Of a stretch of DNA of 64,000 bases, positions 40,906-50,842 are shown one piece after another. The DNA is taken from positions 186,001 through 250,000 of the forward strand of contig NZ_JACHFC010000001.1 of the NCBI RefSeq assembly GCF_014205895.1, given 5' to 3'. The first letter of the stretch is position 1. Every line of letters begins with the position of its first letter. Below the pieces are notes generated by a model. The model was not told the origin of the DNA. It worked only from the letters and a program-made list of their open reading frames with translations, and did no database searches. The DNA comes from Borreliella lanei. Lineage in GTDB: Bacteria; Spirochaetota; Spirochaetia; Borreliales; Borreliaceae. Position numbers and translations under genes: made by a program.

Positions 40906-40946
40906 CTTGATTTGTATTAATACAGCCATAAGGAGGTTGGAATTAG

Positions 40947-41990
40947 TTGGATAATTGTATCCTAGAGATTAAAAATCTAAGTCATTATTATGATAACAAT
41001 GGAAACAAAACTTTAGATAGCATAAATTTAAAAATTAAAAAAAATGAGTTTATTACATTACTAGGCCCATCTGGATGTGGAAAAACAACATTAATAAAAA
41101 TATTGGGTGGTTTTTTAAATCAAAAAAATGGGGAAATTTATTTCTTTTCTAAAGAAATATCTAAAACCAGCCCAAACAAAAGAGAAATTAATACTGTATT
41201 TCAAAATTATGCACTTTTCCCGCATATGAATGTTTTTGACAATATTTCATTTGGACTTAGAATGAAAAAAGCGCCAAAAGATATAATTAAAGAAAAAGTA
41301 AAAACATCTCTTTCATTGATAGGAATGCCAAAATATGCATACAGAAATATTAACGAACTATCGGGAGGGCAAAAACAAAGAGTTGCAATAGCAAGAGCAA
41401 TGGTAATGGAACCTAAGCTTCTATTGCTAGATGAACCACTTTCTGCGCTTGATTTAAAAATGCGGCAAGAAATGCAAAAAGAATTAAAAAAAATACAGCG
41501 CCAACTTGGAATCACATTCATATATGTTACTCATGATCAAGAAGAAGCATTAACAATGAGTGATAGAATTGTTGTAATGAATGAAGGAATAATTTTACAA
41601 GTAGGAACTCCTGAAGAAATTTACAATGAGCCTAAAACAAAATTTGTAGCCGATTTTATCGGAGAAAGCAATATTTTTGACGGAACATATAAAAAGGAGC
41701 TGGTTGTAAGTTTGCTCGGCCATGAATTTGAATGCCTTGACAAGGGATTTGAAGCTGAAGAAGCAGTTGACCTTGTAATACGCCCAGAAGATGTAAAACT
41801 GCTCCCAAAAGGAAAAGGACATTTAAGCGGAACTATAACATCAGCAATTTTTCAAGGGGTTCATTATGAAATGACTCTAGAAATTCAAAAAACAAATTGG
41901 ATAGTTCAAAGCACAAGACTTACAAAAGTTGGAGAAGAGGTTGATATATTCTTAGAACCCGATGATATTCATGTTATGCACAAGGAATAA
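40947..41990 (+). CDS. potA: Spermidine/putrescine ABC transporter ATPase
   Basis: Powers polyamine uptake. 347 residues. Walker [11 protein letters not shown]-loop QNYALFPHM, signature [14 protein letters not shown], Walker [14 protein letters not shown]-switch YVTHDQEEA, and a C-terminal TOBE-type regulatory domain ~240-345 (IRPEDVKL). Starts at TTG 40947-40949, ten bases after AAGGAGG; no ATG is in frame nearby. Preceded by a near-consensus promoter. First gene of potABCD; its TAA overlaps the potB ATG by one base. Confidence 0.97.
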   Translation: MDNCILEIKNLSHYYDNNGNKTLDSINLKIKKNEFITLLGPSGCGKTTLIKILGGFLNQKNGEIYFFSKEISKTSPNKREINTVFQNYALFPHMNVFDNISFGLRMKKAPKDIIKEKVKTSLSLIGMPKYAYRNINELSGGQKQRVAIARAMVMEPKLLLLDEPLSALDLKMRQEMQKELKKIQRQLGITFIYVTHDQEEALTMSDRIVVMNEGIILQVGTPEEIYNEPKTKFVADFIGESNIFDGTYKKELVVSLLGHEFECLDKGFEAEEAVDLVIRPEDVKLLPKGKGHLSGTITSAIFQGVHYEMTLEIQKTNWIVQSTRLTKVGEEVDIFLEPDDIHVMHKE

Positions 41991-42799
41991 TGGTTGTGAA
42001 AAAGCTGATATTAATCATATACTCTATATTCCTATTAACATTTAGCATCCTTCCCTTACTAATAATAATATTGCTTGGATTTTTAAATGAAAAAAATGAA
42101 TTTACCATCTATAATTTTATTGGACTTTTAAACCCAAGTTATCTTAATATATTTTCAAGAAGTCTAAAGCTCGCAACAATAGCAACAATTTTTTGCATTT
42201 TAATAGGCTATCCTGCCGCCTGGCTAATTTCATTATCAAAAAAAAGTGCTCAAAACAAATTAATAATCATGATAATACTTCCTATGTGGATAAATACATT
42301 GCTTAGAACTTATGCCTGGATGAGAATACTTGGAAAAAACGGATTCATCAACAACTTATTTGAAAAGATCGGAATTGGCACTTTAGATCTTCTTTACAAT
42401 GAACAGGCTGTTACAATAGGCATGATATACAATTTTTTGCCTTTCATGATCTTGCCAATATACACAGGACTTCTAAAAATTAAGCCAGAATACATTGAAG
42501 CAGCTCAAGATCTTGGAGCAAGAATGTGGCAAATATTACTTTATATAAAAGTACCCTTAACGCTCTCTTACCTAGCAACAGGAATAATTATGGTATTTAT
42601 TCCTTCAATTACGGTATTTGTAATTTCAGATTTACTAGGAGGCTCTAAACAAATTTTAATAGGAAATCTAATAAGCAAACAGTTTCTTTTTATAGAAGAC
42701 TGGAATACTGGAGCTGCAATTTCATTTATTTTAATGTTAGTAATATTAATTTTTAATTTAATAATAATAAAATTAATGCGAAAAAATAATGGAAAGTAA
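41990..42799 (+). CDS. potB: Spermidine/putrescine ABC transporter permease
   Basis: Inner-membrane permease of 269 residues with about six helices and the BPD_transp_1 coupling loop EAAQDLGARMWQILLYIKVPLT. The segment WINTLLRTYAWM is typical of PotB/PotH. Overlaps potA by one base (TAATG) and is followed by potC after three bases. Forms the channel with PotC. Confidence 0.95.
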   Translation: MVVKKLILIIYSIFLLTFSILPLLIIILLGFLNEKNEFTIYNFIGLLNPSYLNIFSRSLKLATIATIFCILIGYPAAWLISLSKKSAQNKLIIMIILPMWINTLLRTYAWMRILGKNGFINNLFEKIGIGTLDLLYNEQAVTIGMIYNFLPFMILPIYTGLLKIKPEYIEAAQDLGARMWQILLYIKVPLTLSYLATGIIMVFIPSITVFVISDLLGGSKQILIGNLISKQFLFIEDWNTGAAISFILMLVILIFNLIIIKLMRKNNGK

Positions 42800-42802
42800 A
42801 AT

Positions 42803-43594
42803 ATGTTTAGAGCCTTTAAAAACATTTTCTTATTTCTAATACTAAGCTTTATTTACCTTCCAATAATAATCTTAATAATTTATTCCTTTAATTCTGGTGA
42901 CAGCGGATTTATATGGCAAGGATTTAGTCTAAAATGGTATAAAGAAATTTTTGCATCAAGTCAAATCAAATCAGCAATATTTAACACTATTTTAATAGCT
43001 ACAATCTCATCTTTAACCTCTGTTGTCATTGGAATTATTGGCGCTTATGCAATCTACAAATCAGAAAACAAAAAATTAAAAACAATACTATTATCAGCAA
43101 ATAAAATAACAATAATTAATCCGGACATCGTAACAGGAATAAGCTTAATGACATTTTATTCTGCAATAAAAATGCAATTGGGATTTTCCACAATGCTAAT
43201 ATCACATATAATTTTTTCAACACCATACGTAGTAATAATAATTTTGCCAAAATTATATTCTCTTCCCAGCAATATTATTGATGCCGCCAAAGATCTTGGA
43301 GCCTCAGAAATTCAGATATTCTTCAATATAATTTATCCAGAAATCGTCGGAAGCATAGCAACTGGAGCTCTTATTGCCTTCACATTATCAATAGATGATT
43401 TTTTGATATCATTTTTCACCACTGGACAGGGATTTAATAATTTATCTATTCTAATAAACTCGCTAACAAAAAGAGGCATCAAGCCCGTAATAAATGCTAT
43501 TTCTGCCATATTGTTTTTTACAATATTAAGCCTTTTGTTTATTATTAATAAATTTATAGGAATTAAAAAATTAACAACAGATGCTGAACTTTAA
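42803..43594 (+). CDS. potC: Spermidine/putrescine ABC transporter permease
   Basis: Second channel subunit, 263 residues and about six helices, with the coupling segment DAAKDLGASEIQIFFNIIYPEI and the N-terminal SFNSGDSGFIWQGFSLKWY found in PotC. ATG 42803 lies after GGAAAG. Its tail ends 19 bases before the potD ATG; the potD ribosome site lies between. Confidence 0.95.
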   Translation: MFRAFKNIFLFLILSFIYLPIIILIIYSFNSGDSGFIWQGFSLKWYKEIFASSQIKSAIFNTILIATISSLTSVVIGIIGAYAIYKSENKKLKTILLSANKITIINPDIVTGISLMTFYSAIKMQLGFSTMLISHIIFSTPYVVIIILPKLYSLPSNIIDAAKDLGASEIQIFFNIIYPEIVGSIATGALIAFTLSIDDFLISFFTTGQGFNNLSILINSLTKRGIKPVINAISAILFFTILSLLFIINKFIGIKKLTTDAEL

Positions 43595-43613
43595 AATAAA
43601 AAAAGGAGTACTT

Positions 43614-44660
43614 ATGAAAAAAATTTTTATATTAATAGCAATTCTTACAACTTTTACTTGCACCAACAAAGACACAATAACTTTAAACGTATTTAATTGG
43701 GCAGAATACATTGACGAAACTTTGCTAGATCAATTTGAAAAGGAAAACAATATAAAAATTAATTATGAAATCTTTCACAACAATGAAGAAATGATGGCTA
43801 AATTTAACAACACAAGGAATTACTACGATATAATAGTCCCATCAGAATATTTAATCCAAGAATTAATCGATGAAGGCAAAATTGAAAAATTAGATTACTC
43901 AAAATTGCCAAATGTAACAAAAAATATTACCCAAAATCTTACAAACTTGGAACATGATCCTGGCAATCTTTATTCAGTGCCAGCCTACTGGGGATTAATG
44001 GGCATACTTTATAATAAAACCAAAATAGATTTAAATGACATGCAAGGTTTTGACATATTATTTAATGAAAAATATAAAAAAGAGATTACAATGCTAGATT
44101 CCCCCAAAGACAATATTGGAGTTGCTTTAAAAAAACTTGGATACTCAATAAATGAACATGATACAGATAAAATTAAAGAAGCTGGGGAACTTTTAAAAAT
44201 CCAAAATCCACTATTAATCGGATATTTCTCAGATGTGCCTGCAAAATCATTAATGCTAAATGGAGAAGCATCTATTCAACTCACATGGAGCGGCGAAGCA
44301 CAAAACGCTATGCTAAAAGACAAAAACTTAGATTTTTATGCACCGGAAAACACCAATCTATGGATAGACGCATTTGTAATTCCTATTGATGCTCCAAATA
44401 AAAACCTGGCTTACAAATTCATAAACTTTTTATACGAAAATGAACCATCTTATAAAAATTTCAAAGAAACTAGATATAATTCTCCAAACAAAAACGTAAT
44501 AAAAAGAATAGAAGAAGAGGTAAAAAATAACCCCGAAATGAAATTATATTTAGAAGAAAAATTTTTACCAAAAGATTTTTCCAAATTTGAAATTTTTAAA
44601 AAAATACCTAAAAAAATAAAAGAAGAAATCCTTAAAATATATTTAAATCTATCTTCTTGA
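43614..44660 (+). CDS. potD: Spermidine/putrescine-binding lipoprotein
   Basis: Captures polyamines outside the cytoplasmic membrane and hands them to PotBC. 348 residues from ATG 43614 behind AAAAGGAG; an upstream in-frame ATG at 43581 lies in potC and would disturb the signal peptide. Signal KKIFILIAILTTFT ends at Cys16, a relaxed spirochete lipobox, so the protein is probably lipidated. Mature family motifs: LNVFNWAEYIDE, DIIVPSEYLIQELI, YSVPAYWGLMGILYN, LTWSGEAQNAM, and LWIDAFVIP. Last gene of the operon, followed by a long hairpin. Confidence 0.95.
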   Translation: MKKIFILIAILTTFTCTNKDTITLNVFNWAEYIDETLLDQFEKENNIKINYEIFHNNEEMMAKFNNTRNYYDIIVPSEYLIQELIDEGKIEKLDYSKLPNVTKNITQNLTNLEHDPGNLYSVPAYWGLMGILYNKTKIDLNDMQGFDILFNEKYKKEITMLDSPKDNIGVALKKLGYSINEHDTDKIKEAGELLKIQNPLLIGYFSDVPAKSLMLNGEASIQLTWSGEAQNAMLKDKNLDFYAPENTNLWIDAFVIPIDAPNKNLAYKFINFLYENEPSYKNFKETRYNSPNKNVIKRIEEEVKNNPEMKLYLEEKFLPKDFSKFEIFKKIPKKIKEEILKIYLNLSS

Positions 44661-44679
44661 ATATTTAAATTCAAAAAAA

Positions 44680-44715
44680 AACTTAAAAGCCTTTAAAATT
44701 TAAAGCTTTTAAGTT
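44680..44715. terminator. Shared hairpin between potD and NhaC antiporter
   Basis: AACTTAAAAGC / GCTTTTAAGTT, 11 bp, with an inner AT stem continuing it, followed by T4 on the plus strand. Takes in the last codons of the antiporter gene. Confidence 0.7.
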
Positions 44716-46082
44716 TTGTGACTATTTTTTAAAAAAGCTTTAAACACTAATTTTATATCAAGTCCAATTATAGACAAAGCAATTAATAAGATCAAAAATC
44801 CTTGATAAATTAAAAATGGAAAAATGTCAAAAGGAGAAAGCTTGCCTTTTGTAAAATCTATAAGAGCTATAACATGCATACTATGGGGCAAAATACTTAA
44901 AAAAAAGCACGAAGACATACAAAGTAAAGCTGCAATACGCTTTGAATTTAAATTATTCTCCTTAGTTATTGACCTTACAACAGAACCGCTCATTAAAATA
45001 GCAAGCCCATTATTTGCAAGAAACATGGTCAAAATGCCAACTAAAACAACAATGACAAATTCCGAAGTTCTTTTAGACTTTGACATTTTTTGTAATTTTA
45101 AGAGTAACCAATCAAACCCCCCATACTTAATTGTCATATAAGAAATTCCTCCTGTAGAAACAACAAGAATAAACATTTCACCTAGACCTAAAAATCCTTC
45201 ATTGATTTTTTTAGCCAGCAACAAAAAAGTAATATCTGAGTAATAAATTCCAATAATACCAGCAACAACAATGCCCAAAAACAAGGCTAAAAATACATCA
45301 AAACCTGAAATTGCAACAACCATAACAAAAATATATGGGATAATTTTAAAAAAATTTATCTCACCAGGCTCAATAACAAAGCTATTAGTCTTGCAATAAT
45401 AAGAACCTAAAAATGCAAAAGCAATGCTCGCTAAAATTGCTGCTGGAAACGTATAAAAAGCCCCATTTTTGAAAACATCAATAATATTAACCTTTTGAGT
45501 ATGACTTGAAATAATAGGAGTATCTGATATTAAAGACATATTGTCTCCAAATGCACCAGCGCTAAGAATAGTACCGGCAATCAATGGAAGAGGGATGTTT
45601 ACCTTATCTGCGAGCTCCAAAGCAATAGGAGCAACAGCAACAACGGTTCCCATAAAACTTCCAGTAGAAAAAGATAAAAAAAGAGTAATTAAAAAAATGC
45701 CACATACTATCAAATTTAAGGGAACATATTTAAGACCGATATTTACTACAGCATCAACACTTCCTATTTCTTTACAAACAGCAGAAAAAGCACCGGATAA
45801 CATAAATATTAAAGATATAAAAATAACATCTTGCTGAGCACACCCCTCAATGAATTTATTCATTTTTGCTAAAAAAGATCCTCTAAAAATAATAAATGTC
45901 AAAACAATAGCAAAAAACATAGCAACTACGGGGGGCATTTGATAAAATGCCCTTTCTACACCATTAAAATAAAGAACAAGTCCTGTGCCAATATAAATCC
46001 CTATGAAAAGAAAAAAAGGCATAAGTCCCCAAAAATTTGGAACCACATTGGTTTCTCTTTCTAACTTCAAATCTCTTTCCAA
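44709..46082 (-). CDS. NhaC-type Na+/H+ antiporter
   Basis: Membrane exchanger of about 457 residues with 10-12 helices. Family markers: LSFSTGSFMGTVVAVAPIALELA, GAFGDNMSLISDTPIISS and ANNGLAILMSG. Role: sodium or proton balance, or possibly amino-acid exchange as in related NhaC/ArcD-like proteins. Start set at TTG 46080-46082, six bases after GGAGGG; the in-frame ATGs upstream precede that site. Tandem with a second, clearly similar antiporter 91 bases upstream, so one arose by duplication. Matches B31 BB0638 by order. Confidence 0.9.
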   Translation of the reverse strand: MERDLKLERETNVVPNFWGLMPFFLFIGIYIGTGLVLYFNGVERAFYQMPPVVAMFFAIVLTFIIFRGSFLAKMNKFIEGCAQQDVIFISLIFMLSGAFSAVCKEIGSVDAVVNIGLKYVPLNLIVCGIFLITLFLSFSTGSFMGTVVAVAPIALELADKVNIPLPLIAGTILSAGAFGDNMSLISDTPIISSHTQKVNIIDVFKNGAFYTFPAAILASIAFAFLGSYYCKTNSFVIEPGEINFFKIIPYIFVMVVAISGFDVFLALFLGIVVAGIIGIYYSDITFLLLAKKINEGFLGLGEMFILVVSTGGISYMTIKYGGFDWLLLKLQKMSKSKRTSEFVIVVLVGILTMFLANNGLAILMSGSVVRSITKENNLNSKRIAALLCMSSCFFLSILPHSMHVIALIDFTKGKLSPFDIFPFLIYQGFLILLIALSIIGLDIKLVFKAFLKNSHKT

Positions 46083-46173
46083 TTTTAACCCTCCTAAATC
46101 ATATAACATAATTAAGAACAATTTATTCTAAATAAAATCAAAAAAAATTAAACAATGCAAATCTTAAAAATTT

Positions 46174-47520
46174 TTATTTTTTTAAAAAAAATAAAAAAAC
46201 TTTTTTTATATCAAGACCCAAAATAGATAAAATAACAAAAAACAATAAAAACCCAAAATAAACTAAAAATGGCAAAACACTAATTGGCGACACAAGTCCA
46301 TTTGAAAAGTTCACTAAAATAAGCATTTGAGCACCATAAGGAATAATGCCTTGAAAAATACAAGAGAACATATCTAAAATAGAAGCACTTCTTTGAACAC
46401 TGATGTTATTTTCAAAAGCTATCTTTTTTACTACTTTGCCGCAAATAAGTATGGCAATTGTATTATTAGCAAGAAAAACATCAACTATTGAAACAAAAGC
46501 CCCAATAGATAATTCCGCTGAACTTTTTCCTCTAATCAAAGATTTTAATTTAATAAGTAGCCATTTAAAACCTCCATTATGAATCACAACAAAAGAAACT
46601 CCCCCTGTTAAAATTGAGAGAAAAATTAAATCTGCCATATTTAAAAATCCTTTATTAATGTTTTTTATTATATCTAGAAAGTATAAATTACTATACAAAA
46701 AACCAATAAGACATATAGAAAAAATGCCTAAAAAAAGAACTATAAAAACATTCATTCCAGCCAAAGAAAAAAATATAATTATTATATAAGGCACAGTTTT
46801 CACCAAATCTATTATTGAACCTTCATGTAAAAAGTTTGTGGCATTAGGCAAATTTTCAGAAAGAAAGAAAAAAGAAAAAAAAGTTAGTACAGCAGATGGA
46901 AAAGCATAAAAACTGCTACTAATAAAAACATCTAAGATGCTGCTACCTTGAGTTCGACTAGAAACAATAGTTGTATCTGATATTAAAGAAAGATTATCCC
47001 CAAACATAGCTCCACACATTACAGATGCTGCTATTAAATTTGGATTAATACTACTTTTAACAGCAATATTAAAAGCAATAGGAGCAATTGCAACAATAGC
47101 TCCAACAGAAGTACCAGCAGAAAAAGAAAGAAAGCAGGTTACAAAAAATATACCAGGAACAATCCAATTAGGATTAATATATTTAATTCCCAAATTTGCT
47201 ACAGTTTCAACGCAGCCTATTTCTTTACAAAGAGAGGAAAAAGCTCCCGAAAGCATAAAAATAAGACACATTAGTATAATATCGTACTGAGCAGCTCCTT
47301 TAATAAATATGTGAATTTTGTCGGAAAATTTTCCTTTAAACACCAAAAAACAAACAATGGAGGCAAAAAACATTGCAACACTAGCTGGCAGTTGATAAAA
47401 GGCCATTTCTACACCGATAACCCCCAAATAAATCCCCGTACCTAAATACATAATAATAAAAACAAAAAAAGGAATAAGCCCAAAAAAATTTGGCTGCCTT
47501 CTTGCTTCAACATTTTCCAT
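46174..47520 (-). CDS. NhaC-type Na+/H+ antiporter, paralogue
   Basis: 448 residues from ATG 47518-47520, five bases after AAAGGA; an ATG two codons earlier overlaps that site. Shares with its neighbour the layout and key segments: FFVTCFLSFSAGTSVGAIVA, GAMFGDNLSLISDTTIVSSRTQ, and ANNTIAILICGK. The two start with the same PNFxGLxPFF block. Differences in the loops suggest separate substrates or conditions. Matches B31 BB0637. It is the first gene of the pair; the 308 bases before it hold no gene. Confidence 0.9.
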   Translation of the reverse strand: MENVEARRQPNFFGLIPFFVFIIMYLGTGIYLGVIGVEMAFYQLPASVAMFFASIVCFLVFKGKFSDKIHIFIKGAAQYDIILMCLIFMLSGAFSSLCKEIGCVETVANLGIKYINPNWIVPGIFFVTCFLSFSAGTSVGAIVAIAPIAFNIAVKSSINPNLIAASVMCGAMFGDNLSLISDTTIVSSRTQGSSILDVFISSSFYAFPSAVLTFFSFFFLSENLPNATNFLHEGSIIDLVKTVPYIIIIFFSLAGMNVFIVLFLGIFSICLIGFLYSNLYFLDIIKNINKGFLNMADLIFLSILTGGVSFVVIHNGGFKWLLIKLKSLIRGKSSAELSIGAFVSIVDVFLANNTIAILICGKVVKKIAFENNISVQRSASILDMFSCIFQGIIPYGAQMLILVNFSNGLVSPISVLPFLVYFGFLLFFVILSILGLDIKKVFLFFLKK

Positions 47521-47828
47521 ATGCATCCTTTAAATATAAGCATTGTTTTTCTAAACAAAATTACTTATATTTTTTAATAATAACGCAAATTATTAATCGA
47601 TTCATAAATTTACAATCAAATCAAGAACAAAAATCTCTAATTCTATAAAAATATTAAAAAAGAAAAATAAAATTTATCAAAAACTTTACTACTAAGTCGC
47701 AAGAAATAAAAATCTGGGGACGCTAATTATAAATAAAACAAGCATTAAAAAAACAGGAATAAATTATATAAAAAATTTTATCTCATTTATTTATCTATTT
47801 ATCAAATATCTTTAAAAAAACTAGAAAA
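47521..47828. other. Gene-free stretch between zwf and the second antiporter
   Basis: 308 bases without an open frame worth calling. It is very AT-rich except for a short island with CTGGGGACGC near 47715-47725. On the minus strand it must carry the end of the zwf transcript and the promoter of the antiporter pair. Possible elements are a weak AAATTTAATTT self-complementary stretch followed by T7 just after zwf, and a TTGATT / TAATAA promoter-like pair, neither convincing. Confidence 0.5.
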
Positions 47829-49265
47829 TTAAATTTTACGCCAAAAATGATCTTTTTCTAAAATAGAGTCTATCTCTTTTGGTCCTTCAGAACCATAAAA
47901 ATAATTACAAATTTCAATATCTGCCCATTTATTTGCAATATCTGAAACAAATTCCCAAGAACTTTCGATCTCATCACTTGTCGCATACAAAGTACCATCT
48001 CCTAAAAAAGCATCTAACAATAAACGCTCATAAGCCTCATCAAACAATCTTTTAAATGTCCCGTGATATGAAAATTCCATATTAGCAGTTTGAATTTCAT
48101 AATTATATCCGGGTTTTTTGGTATTGAATTTAATTTCAATTCCATCCCTTGGTTGAATCCTAAATATTAAAGCATTGGAAAAATCAACAGAACTATTGTT
48201 AAAAAGAGTAAAACTTGGTTTTTTGAATTGAATATATATTTCTGAAAATTTCCTAGCAAGACCTTTGCCAGTTCTAAGATAAAAAGGAACACCGGACCAA
48301 CGCCAATTATTAATAAACACTTTCATAGCTAAATAAGTTTCGGTATTTGAATTTCCCAAAAATTCTGTTTCATCTTTATAGCCTTTTTTAAAAACCCCTT
48401 GAACTTGTGAGCCTATATATTGACCCTTAACAATGCAATTCTTAATATCTTCTTTGCTAATTTTCCTTAAACTTTTTAAAACTTTTACTTTTTCATCATG
48501 AATAAACTGAGAATCAAACTTAATAGGAGACTCCATTGCAACAAGGCTTAACAATTGTAAAATATGATTTTGAACCATATCTTTCAAAGCTCCAACAGAA
48601 TCGTAATACTCTACTCTTCCATCAAGACCCAATTCTTCTGCTACCGTAATCTGAACAAAATCTACATAACGATTATTCCAAATATTTTCAAAAATAGAAT
48701 TGCCGAATCTAAATGTAAAAATATTTTGAACCGTCTCTTTACCTAAATAGTGATCTATTCTATAAATTTGATCTTCTTTAAAAGCAGAATAAAGCAAACT
48801 ATTTAATTTTTTTGCTGTCTCAAGGCTAGAGCCAAAAGGCTTTTCAAGAACTATTTTTGACAAAGTCAATCTTTCACTTAAAAAATACTTTTTCAAATGA
48901 TTAATTATGGGCCCATAAAATGTAGGGGACGTCGAAAGATAATATATCGTTTCTCGACTTTTATCCAAAAATTTAAATAAATTTTGATAAGGCTCCTTTT
49001 CATTAAAATCACCAAATACATAAACAAAAAAATTTAAAAAAACCTCAATTAAAGAATCGGTCTCTTCCTGCCATAAAGAATCTTTAATATACAATCTAAA
49101 TTCTTTATCTGTAAAAATTTTACGAGAAAAACCAATAACCCTAAAATTGCTAATACATTTATTTTTAAATAAATTAAAAAGTGAAGGAATAAGCTTTTTT
49201 CTAGACAAATTCCCAGTAACTCCAAAAATTACAATATCAAAATTAGAAACACTTCTTTCTTTCAT
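47829..49265 (-). CDS. zwf: Glucose-6-phosphate 1-dehydrogenase
   Basis: First step of the oxidative pentose phosphate pathway: glucose-6-phosphate to 6-phosphogluconolactone, making NADPH. 478 residues. N-terminal cofactor site FGVTGNLSRKKLIPSLF, substrate motif RIDHYLGKETVQN, and the conserved KPGYN near the C-terminus. NADPH is important here for coenzyme A disulfide reductase-based redox defence known in Borrelia. ATG 49263-49265; a -10 TATAAT lies upstream. Divergent from pncB. Confidence 0.97.
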   Translation of the reverse strand: MKERSVSNFDIVIFGVTGNLSRKKLIPSLFNLFKNKCISNFRVIGFSRKIFTDKEFRLYIKDSLWQEETDSLIEVFLNFFVYVFGDFNEKEPYQNLFKFLDKSRETIYYLSTSPTFYGPIINHLKKYFLSERLTLSKIVLEKPFGSSLETAKKLNSLLYSAFKEDQIYRIDHYLGKETVQNIFTFRFGNSIFENIWNNRYVDFVQITVAEELGLDGRVEYYDSVGALKDMVQNHILQLLSLVAMESPIKFDSQFIHDEKVKVLKSLRKISKEDIKNCIVKGQYIGSQVQGVFKKGYKDETEFLGNSNTETYLAMKVFINNWRWSGVPFYLRTGKGLARKFSEIYIQFKKPSFTLFNNSSVDFSNALIFRIQPRDGIEIKFNTKKPGYNYEIQTANMEFSYHGTFKRLFDEAYERLLLDAFLGDGTLYATSDEIESSWEFVSDIANKWADIEICNYFYGSEGPKEIDSILEKDHFWRKI

Positions 49266-49291
49266 CGAATTTAGTCCAATCTGGTCAATTT

Positions 49292-49319
49292 ATTATATAT
49301 CACAAAAAACATATTCTAA
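49292..49319 (-). promoter_or_regulatory. Probable promoter of zwf
   Basis: On the minus strand a perfect -10 TATAAT (49297-49292) with a weak -35 TTAGAA (49319-49314) 16 bases upstream. Confidence 0.5.
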
Positions 49320-49380
49320 AGATTAACAAGCAAAAATTAAGCTCAAATTAAATATCATTTTTTTATAAACAAAACTAGTA

Positions 49381-49386
49381 TATAAT
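49381..49386 (+). promoter_or_regulatory. Possible -10 element of pncB
   Basis: TATAAT only eight bases before the pncB ATG at 49394, with no good -35 (T-run at the expected place). If used, the message would begin at or next to the start codon. Confidence 0.4.
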
Positions 49387-49393
49387 AAGGAGA

Positions 49394-50839
49394 ATGAAAA
49401 ATCTATCACTATTTACAGATTTTTATGAAATTTCAATGATGAATGCTTATTTTACAAAAGGCATTAATCCTAAGGCAAAATTTGAAGTATTTTTTAGAAA
49501 AACACCGTTTAAAAATGGCTATATTGTTTTAGCTGGAATGCACACATTAATTAATGAATTAAAAAATATTCATTTTGGAGAAAATGAACTCAAATATTTA
49601 AAAAGCTTTAATATGTTAGATAAACAATTTTTAAACTTTCTAGGAGAATTGAAACTAAATGTAAAAATAAGCTCAATAGAAGAAGGTCGCCTGGTTTTCC
49701 CCCATACTCCAGTAGTTGTGATTGAGGGGTACTTAATAGAATTACTATTAATAGAAGGGCTAGTTTTAAATATAATAAACTTTGAAAGTTTAATAGCAAC
49801 AAAAACCGCTAGAATAAAAGAATCTGGTGCAAAAATTTTAGCAGAATTTGGATTAAGAAGAGCGCAAGGAATAAATGGGGCGCTATCTGCCAGCAAAGCT
49901 GCCTACATAGGGGGAGCAGACTTTACAAGCAATATGCTTGCTGGATATAAATACAATATACCAGTCACAGGAACAATGGCTCATAGTTGGATAATGAGCT
50001 TTGAAACCGAAGAGCAAGCATTCAGAGAATATGTAAAAACATATCCAAATAAAGTAAGCTTGCTAATTGATACTTACGACACACTCAACAGCGGATTAAA
50101 AAATGCTATTAAAATATTTAAGGAAATAAAACAAAAGGAACAAAATAATTTTTCAATAAGAATTGATAGTGGGGACCTTGAATATTTAAGTAAAGCAGCA
50201 AGAAAAGAATTAAACGAAAATGGATTAAATCATGTAAAAATTATTGCGTCTAATGAGCTTGACGAAAATATTATCATGTACTTAAATTCAATAAATGCTC
50301 CAATTGATATTTGGGGCGTTGGAACAAATCTGGTTACAGCAAAAGGAGATCCAAGTCTTTCAGGAGTATATAAAATGATCTCTATAGAAAAAAATGGAAA
50401 ATTTATACCAAAAATAAAAATATCAAATAACGCAGAAAAATCAACATTACCTGATGAAAAAGAAGTTGCAAGAATCTATTTAAATGGCCAGATGATCCTT
50501 GATTTTATATTTTTAAAAGAAGAAAAAGATAAAATCAAAAACCATCTAAATTCAAAAAAAGAATTTACTGTTTTTCATCCAACACAAGATAACATTTTCA
50601 AAATCATCAAACAATATGACGATTTTGAATTTCTAATTCACACTGTCTTAGAAAATGGAAAGCTTTGCAAAGGCCATGAGTCTAGCTTAAACAATATTAG
50701 AAATAAAACAAGACTTGACTTGAACAAACTTGAGCATACATACAGAAGAATAATTAATCCCCACATATATAAAGTAAGTATCAGTAAAAACTTAAGAAAG
50801 TTAAAAAACAAGCTCATAAAAGATAGCAAAAACAATTAA
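49394..50839 (+). CDS. pncB: Nicotinate phosphoribosyltransferase
   Basis: Makes nicotinate mononucleotide from nicotinate and PRPP in NAD salvage. 481 residues. Family blocks: LFTDFYEISMMNAYF, RKTPFKNGYIVLAG, EFGLRRAQGINGALSASKAAYIGG, GTMAHSWIMSF, IRIDSGDLEYLSK, and WGVGTNLVTA. It pairs with the plasmid-borne nicotinamidase PncA of Borrelia, which supplies nicotinate (established knowledge). The ATG 49394 is only one base after GGAG and 8 bases after a TATAAT, an unusual start. recC begins three bases after its stop. Confidence 0.95.
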   Translation: MKNLSLFTDFYEISMMNAYFTKGINPKAKFEVFFRKTPFKNGYIVLAGMHTLINELKNIHFGENELKYLKSFNMLDKQFLNFLGELKLNVKISSIEEGRLVFPHTPVVVIEGYLIELLLIEGLVLNIINFESLIATKTARIKESGAKILAEFGLRRAQGINGALSASKAAYIGGADFTSNMLAGYKYNIPVTGTMAHSWIMSFETEEQAFREYVKTYPNKVSLLIDTYDTLNSGLKNAIKIFKEIKQKEQNNFSIRIDSGDLEYLSKAARKELNENGLNHVKIIASNELDENIIMYLNSINAPIDIWGVGTNLVTAKGDPSLSGVYKMISIEKNGKFIPKIKISNNAEKSTLPDEKEVARIYLNGQMILDFIFLKEEKDKIKNHLNSKKEFTVFHPTQDNIFKIIKQYDDFEFLIHTVLENGKLCKGHESSLNNIRNKTRLDLNKLEHTYRRIINPHIYKVSISKNLRKLKNKLIKDSKNN

Positions 50840-50842
50840 TAT

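Noticed and set aside
47521-47828. A small gene or RNA in the zwf-antiporter gap
   Set aside because: No open frame with a ribosome site and no stable GC-rich hairpin; only a short GC island is visible.
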